The notes below the pieces were generated by a model that did no database searches, had not been told where the DNA came from, and saw only the letters and a list, made by a program, of their open reading frames with translations. Shown piece after piece: positions 63,801 through 64,000 of a stretch of 64,000 nt of DNA. The stretch is from Salminus brasiliensis (Eukaryota > Chordata > Actinopteri > Characiformes > Bryconidae). Location of the stretch: the NCBI RefSeq assembly GCF_030463535.1, contig NC_132899.1:12858990-12922989 (forward strand), given 5' to 3'. How positions within the stretch are numbered: position 1 is the first letter of the stretch; the number at the start of each line of letters is the position of its first letter. A program made the translations under genes and the position numbers.

Positions 63801-64000
63801 CTCACTGAGGTGAATTTCCAAGTCAACGTCATTTTTTATTCCATACTGTAGGATATGTAAGAGTAAATTATGGTAGACATATTAGTCTATATTTATGCTA
63901 GTGCTGTGAAGAATAAGTATGACGGTGTTCTTTCACTCTACAGTTGCTGCCAAGTGCTCTAGAGGGCGCTCTAAGCTACAGCCTACTGAGCCACAGTGTG
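20680..64000 (+). CDS. kif19: Kinesin family member 19 (partial, 3' end off-window)
   Basis: Kinesin-8-like motor that walks to microtubule plus ends and depolymerises them; in mice it acts at tips of motile cilia to limit length. Seventeen coding exons join in frame: 20680-20718, 21504-21584, 49786-49896, 50294-50381, 51171-51307, 55340-55465, 57231-57425, 58488-58634, 59350-59472, 59806-59962, 60517-60691, 61477-61675, 62055-62325, 62616-62737, 62905-63068, 63455-63560 and 63944 onward, giving 766 residues; human KIF19 has 998. Motor landmarks are VALRIRP (14-20), P-loop GPTGCGKT (104-111), switch I NQTSSRSH (214-221), switch II DLAGSE (250-255), the [10 protein letters not shown] helix and [10 protein letters not shown]. 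Coiled-coil sequence follows from about 350, then a less conserved proline/serine tail. All catalytic motifs are intact. Confidence 0.98.
21504..21584 (+). CDS. kif19: kif19 coding exon 2
   Basis: Twenty-seven codons, [19 protein letters not shown] to HRVDDQ, containing the first motor strand. Acceptor GTTTTCCAG, donor GTATGA. The next exon is 28.2 kb away. Confidence 0.96.
21760..22345 (+). mobile_element. Tc1-like transposase remnant
   Basis: Near 22235-22320 the plus strand reads [15 protein letters not shown] in one frame and then [13 protein letters not shown] in another. This resembles the GTGSLVF..ADRSSRMNSEVYRAI segment of fish Tc1 transposases with a frameshift. Upstream text (ATGGAGGAGGAAGAAATACT) is also repeat-like. 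No intact frame, no terminal repeats found. Confidence 0.45.
24174..24640 (+). repeat. Dispersed teleost repeat with GTCAA start
   Basis: Begins with tandem AGTCA units, then AAATTTATTTGTACAGCGC, CAAAGCAGCTTTACA, GGCAAGGAAAAACTCCC and AAACCTTGGGAGGAACCA. I recognise these phrases from a repeat found throughout teleost genomes. Non-coding. Confidence 0.75.
26885..27305 (+). mobile_element. Truncated fish DNA-transposon-type repeat
   Basis: Phrases such as AGAGGCATGGACTCTATACG, GAAAGAGGCCACTGCCATC, CACAACAATGTTTACATAG and TTTCCCAGCAGAACATTGC match a dispersed fish element of the Tc1/mariner kind as I recall it. The right-hand transposase part is missing. Confidence 0.5.
27440..27612 (+). repeat. 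SINE-like element, family A, copy 2 (fragment)
   Basis: CTTTCCTCCGAGCC, AAAGAGGCGGTGG and GAGTTGGGTAATTGG are the reverse-orientation counterparts of the element at 15849-16232. Confidence 0.6.
28316..28351. repeat. (GA)n microsatellite
   Basis: GA dinucleotides with one GGGA interruption in kif19 intron 2. Another short GA tract lies near 32087-32116. Confidence 0.9.
28741..29110. promoter_or_regulatory. Candidate conserved non-coding block in kif19 intron 2
   Basis: Non-repetitive sequence of mixed composition with an outward-facing SOX-like pair, CCTTTGT (28788-28794) and ACAAAG (28800-28805), and a homeodomain-type TCTAATTA near 28998. No coding or repeat character. Called only from appearance, so conservation is unproven. 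Confidence 0.25.
32662..32725. repeat. Dispersed repeat family C, fragment
   Basis: CATTTCTATTGGTCAATTC and following bases match copies near 43015 and 63705. Confidence 0.5.
38084..38320 (-). mobile_element. MITE-like element, family B, copy 1 (minus)
   Basis: Begins GTCCAAATATTTGTGGACACCCC, the reverse complement of the end of the copy at 51576-52060. It continues through TAAGTTGCACCACTGCTGAC to AGTGGAACTGTGTTCTCTG, then stops. Confidence 0.75.
38629..38668. repeat. (TC)n microsatellite with poly(T)
   Basis: TCTC repeats followed by a T run in kif19 intron 2. Confidence 0.85.
42885..43150. repeat. Dispersed repeat family C, copy
   Basis: Contains CATTTTGGAGCATTTCTATTGG-type text, found also near 52185 and 63705, then a TTCATGG and TTTTTACA stretch. 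Seen several times in the window, so dispersed and non-coding. Confidence 0.5.
44089..44365. mobile_element. AT-rich MITE-like element (GGGGTGGGCGATATGG end)
   Basis: Starts AGGGGTGGGCGATATGG and ends near ATGCTCACCCCTATT, so the ends are roughly inverted (GGGGTG / CACCCC). The interior is AT-rich with CGATAT motifs typical of hAT-type non-autonomous fish elements. Confidence 0.5.
44560..44940. promoter_or_regulatory. Candidate conserved non-coding block with homeodomain motifs
   Basis: Dense TAAT cores (GTTAATTAGTAAC, CTAATTGATTT, TTTTAATTTTAG) lie among GC-rich, non-repetitive sequence. The text looks selectively maintained rather than drifting, but no alignment was available. It could equally be an old exapted repeat. 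Confidence 0.25.
45575..45912. mobile_element. hAT-like non-autonomous element
   Basis: The left end (GGCTGTGTATTTTCAATAAC, CGTATCATGA) and right end (TCATGATACG, CAATATATTGTCATACACCC) form imperfect inverted repeats about 340 bases apart. Confidence 0.5.
47921..48390. repeat. SINE-like element family A, copy 3 (rearranged)
   Basis: The right part (48110-48390) has AACCGCTGCCAATGCAACG, CAGCTAACAGACGCCTGTGC and GGGATTCAAATTTGCGAACC in the same orientation as copy 1. The left part (47921-47990) reads in the opposite direction, so two fragments lie head to head. Confidence 0.6.
49746..49774. repeat. (CT)n microsatellite acting as pyrimidine tract
   Basis: About fourteen CT units end 11 bases before the acceptor of kif19 exon 3. 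Confidence 0.95.
49786..49896 (+). CDS. kif19: kif19 coding exon 3
   Basis: Thirty-seven codons, [19 protein letters not shown] and [18 protein letters not shown], including loop L2, which is linked to depolymerase activity in KIF19. A long CT microsatellite serves as its pyrimidine tract. Confidence 0.97.
50294..50381 (+). CDS. kif19: kif19 coding exon 4
   Basis: [20 protein letters not shown] and ATVFAYGPT plus one base. The exon ends inside the P-loop. Acceptor TTGGAACAG, donor GTGGGT. Confidence 0.97.
51136..51153. repeat. (TG)n tract before kif19 exon 5
   Basis: Nine TG units lie 17 bases upstream of the acceptor AG at 51169-51170. Confidence 0.9.
51171..51307 (+). CDS. kif19: kif19 coding exon 5 (P-loop Lys/Thr)
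   Basis: Completes the P-loop (GCGKT), then [37 protein letters not shown] and SYLE. A GT repeat at 51136-51153 lies 17 bases before the acceptor AG. Confidence 0.97.
51576..52060 (+). mobile_element. MITE-like element, family B, near full-length copy
   Basis: Runs from TATGGACCAAATGGACAC through TTCTACTAGATTTGGGAGG, GATTTGATTGCATTCAAC and CAGTTCCACTGCTCCACAG to GGGGTGTCCACAAACATTTG and ATAGTGTA. The family also occurs at 38084, 57508 and 60233. Non-coding. I recognise it as a widespread teleost non-autonomous DNA element. Confidence 0.8.
54176..54710 (-). mobile_element. Tc1-like transposon, internally deleted, TA duplications intact
   Basis: The left end CAGTGCCTATAAATGTATT and right end AATACTTTTTATAGGCACTG are inverted repeats, each flanked by TA (54174-54175 and 54711-54712). 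At 535 bases it is about a third of a full element. The interior (CCTTCCCCACTAGTCGCC, GTGCCATATTCTGTCCATTTC, GAGTGTTCTTTTGTCTTCCTGG) is decayed transposase sequence read on the minus strand. Confidence 0.88.
55340..55465 (+). CDS. kif19: kif19 coding exon 6
   Basis: Forty-two codons, [35 protein letters not shown] and STINARE. The IYNE-IRDLL phrase is standard kinesin motor sequence. Confidence 0.97.
55711..55935 (+). mobile_element. tRNA-derived SINE
   Basis: A tRNA-like head with a near-perfect B box GGTTCGATTCC (55778-55788), a body containing CCTTGGGCAAGACTCCTAAC, and a tail AAGCCGCTCTGGATAAGAGC followed by AAATGTAAATGTAA. This is the classic teleost SINE layout. The A-box region is degenerate. 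Confidence 0.85.
56753..57036 (+). mobile_element. SINE-like element, second type
   Basis: GTGGTTAGAAAAGTGGGC head, then CCTTGAGCAAGGCACCTATC, CCCAGCTGCTCCCTGGGCGC and GACAAATAAGTGCACCTTT. A body sequence I know from many fish genomes. Confidence 0.75.
57231..57425 (+). CDS. kif19: kif19 coding exon 7 (switch I and II)
   Basis: Sixty-five codons containing [14 protein letters not shown] (switch I) and [15 protein letters not shown] (switch II). Acceptor GCTTCTCAG, donor GTACAA. Confidence 0.98.
57508..57725 (+). mobile_element. MITE-like element, family B, truncated copy
   Basis: Starts ATGAGTATTGGGACACTTG and matches the left half of the 51576 copy (TTCTACTAGATTTAG, GATTTGATTGCATTCAG, GATGTTGGATGATCACCAC), then ends at CCAGGGAACACA. 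Confidence 0.75.
57726..58487 (+). other. Rest of kif19 intron 7
   Basis: Nothing recognisable beyond the family B copy at its start. Confidence 0.5.
58488..58634 (+). CDS. kif19: kif19 coding exon 8
   Basis: Forty-nine codons, [37 protein letters not shown] and [12 protein letters not shown]: the microtubule-binding helices. Confidence 0.98.
58635..59349 (+). other. kif19 intron 8
   Basis: A CA repeat at about 58703-58744, otherwise AT-rich with no element or gene seen. Confidence 0.55.
58703..58744. repeat. (CA)n microsatellite
   Basis: CA dinucleotides with one TCT interruption in kif19 intron 8. Confidence 0.93.
59350..59472 (+). CDS. kif19: kif19 coding exon 9 (end of motor)
   Basis: Forty-one codons, [36 protein letters not shown] and SIRTR. 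Human has AGRAKNIKTR at the same place. Confidence 0.97.
59806..59962 (+). CDS. kif19: kif19 coding exon 10
   Basis: Neck and first coiled coil: [36 protein letters not shown] and RTDIRHVQ. Acceptor CCCTCCAG, donor GTAACT. Confidence 0.96.
59963..60516 (+). other. kif19 intron 10
   Basis: Contains a family B fragment (60233-60330, minus). The remainder is unremarkable. Confidence 0.55.
60233..60330 (-). repeat. MITE-like family B fragment (minus)
   Basis: CATGCCTAATGCCAGGCGTG, GGTATAAAGGCCCCC and GTGTTCTCTGGAATGATGG are the reverse of the middle of the 51576 copy. Confidence 0.65.
60517..60691 (+). CDS. kif19: kif19 coding exon 11
   Basis: [36 protein letters not shown] and [13 protein letters not shown] plus two bases. 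It is a coiled-coil segment with QIDTS-HLLTIA shared with human. A 58-bp TA repeat begins 76 bases after its donor. Confidence 0.96.
60768..60825. repeat. (TA)n microsatellite, 58 bp
   Basis: Twenty-nine uninterrupted TA units, 76 bases downstream of kif19 exon 11 in intron 11 (60692-61476). The rest of that intron shows no gene. Confidence 0.97.
61477..61675 (+). CDS. kif19: kif19 coding exon 12
   Basis: Encodes [36 protein letters not shown] and [14 protein letters not shown]. The EKDSDT phrase is conserved with human. Acceptor TTCTGAAG, donor GTAAGG. Confidence 0.95.
61676..62054 (+). other. kif19 intron 12
   Basis: Nothing recognisable. Introns 63069-63454 and 63561-63943 are also gene-free. 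The first has a family A fragment at about 63228-63300, the second a family C copy at about 63585-63800. Confidence 0.5.
62055..62325 (+). CDS. kif19: kif19 coding exon 13
   Basis: The longest complete exon (271 bases): [50 protein letters not shown] and [12 protein letters not shown]. Strong coiled coil, conserved with human. Donor GTGAGT. Confidence 0.97.
62616..62737 (+). CDS. kif19: kif19 coding exon 14
   Basis: [35 protein letters not shown] and TIHTFK. The donor GTGTGG at 62738 keeps the same length as human up to SLPK. An alternative GTCACA at 62717 would remove seven codons and fits less well. Confidence 0.9.
62905..63068 (+). CDS. kif19: kif19 coding exon 15
   Basis: [34 protein letters not shown] and [18 protein letters not shown] and DSD-ESV-TL align with human. 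Acceptor CATCACAG, donor GTAAAA. Confidence 0.94.
63228..63300 (+). repeat. SINE-like family A fragment
   Basis: GAAGCACATGCTAGCCTTCC and CCAGTGCTGGTGGCATTGTG parallel the left part of the 47921 copy. Confidence 0.45.
63455..63560 (+). CDS. kif19: kif19 coding exon 16
   Basis: [18 protein letters not shown] and [17 protein letters not shown] and TPPPI are shared with the human tail. Acceptor after a long CT-rich tract, donor GTGGGT. Confidence 0.9.
63585..63800 (+). repeat. Dispersed repeat family C, copy
   Basis: CTTGTATCTCCAAAATGGGA, AGGAGCATTTCTGTTGGCC and TTCATCATGAAATTTGGAC match the copies near 32662, 42885 and 52150 in order and wording. Confidence 0.6.
63944..64000 (+). CDS. kif19: kif19 coding exon 17 (cut by window end)
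   Basis: Acceptor CACTCTACAG, then [19 protein letters not shown] in frame to the last base. The human tail at this point is poorly conserved, so the frame and acceptor carry the call. Confidence 0.75.
   Translation, partial: MLPSALEGALSYSLLSHSV

Overview
This is a vertebrate nuclear genome window, almost certainly from a ray-finned (teleost) fish. The coding sequence is split into many short exons with GT/AG borders. Long introns hold tRNA-derived SINE pieces, Tc1-like transposon fossils, MITE-like elements and microsatellites of types I know from teleost genomes, especially otophysan fishes. The species cannot be fixed from the sequence alone.

Three protein-coding genes account for all coding sequence I can support. 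(1) Bases 114-6752, minus strand: a soluble inorganic pyrophosphatase of the PPA1 type. Ten coding exons (about 279 residues) are in the window and the last exon lies off the left edge. (2) Bases ~9400-18766, plus strand: dnai2, the outer-dynein-arm intermediate chain 2. It has one non-coding and twelve coding exons, is complete at 590 residues, and has a poly(A) signal 23 bases after the stop. (3) Bases ~20420-64000, plus strand: kif19, a kinesin-8-like motor. Seventeen coding exons (766 residues) are visible: the full motor domain, the coiled-coil region and part of the tail. The 3' end is off the right edge.

dnai2 and kif19 are neighbours in the same orientation, 1.6 kb apart, as in the human 17q25.1 region. 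Both are motile-cilium genes: DNAI2 builds the dynein arm that drives beating, and KIF19 acts at ciliary tips and limits length by depolymerising microtubules. The pyrophosphatase is transcribed away from dnai2 and has a general metabolic role.

The most notable non-coding structures are a 61-unit, 29-bp minisatellite with a 490-bp higher-order period in dnai2 intron 1, and a 28.2-kb intron 2 of kif19. There is also a decayed second copy of pyrophosphatase exon 3 upstream of that gene's start codon, a 535-bp Tc1 deletion derivative with intact TA duplications, and UG-repeat tracts next to the 3' splice sites of dnai2 coding exon 12 and kif19 exon 5. I found no CRISPR array, rRNA, intact tRNA or intact transposase gene. 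Nothing here amounts to a clearly new molecular system, and the unusual items are structural or regulatory candidates.
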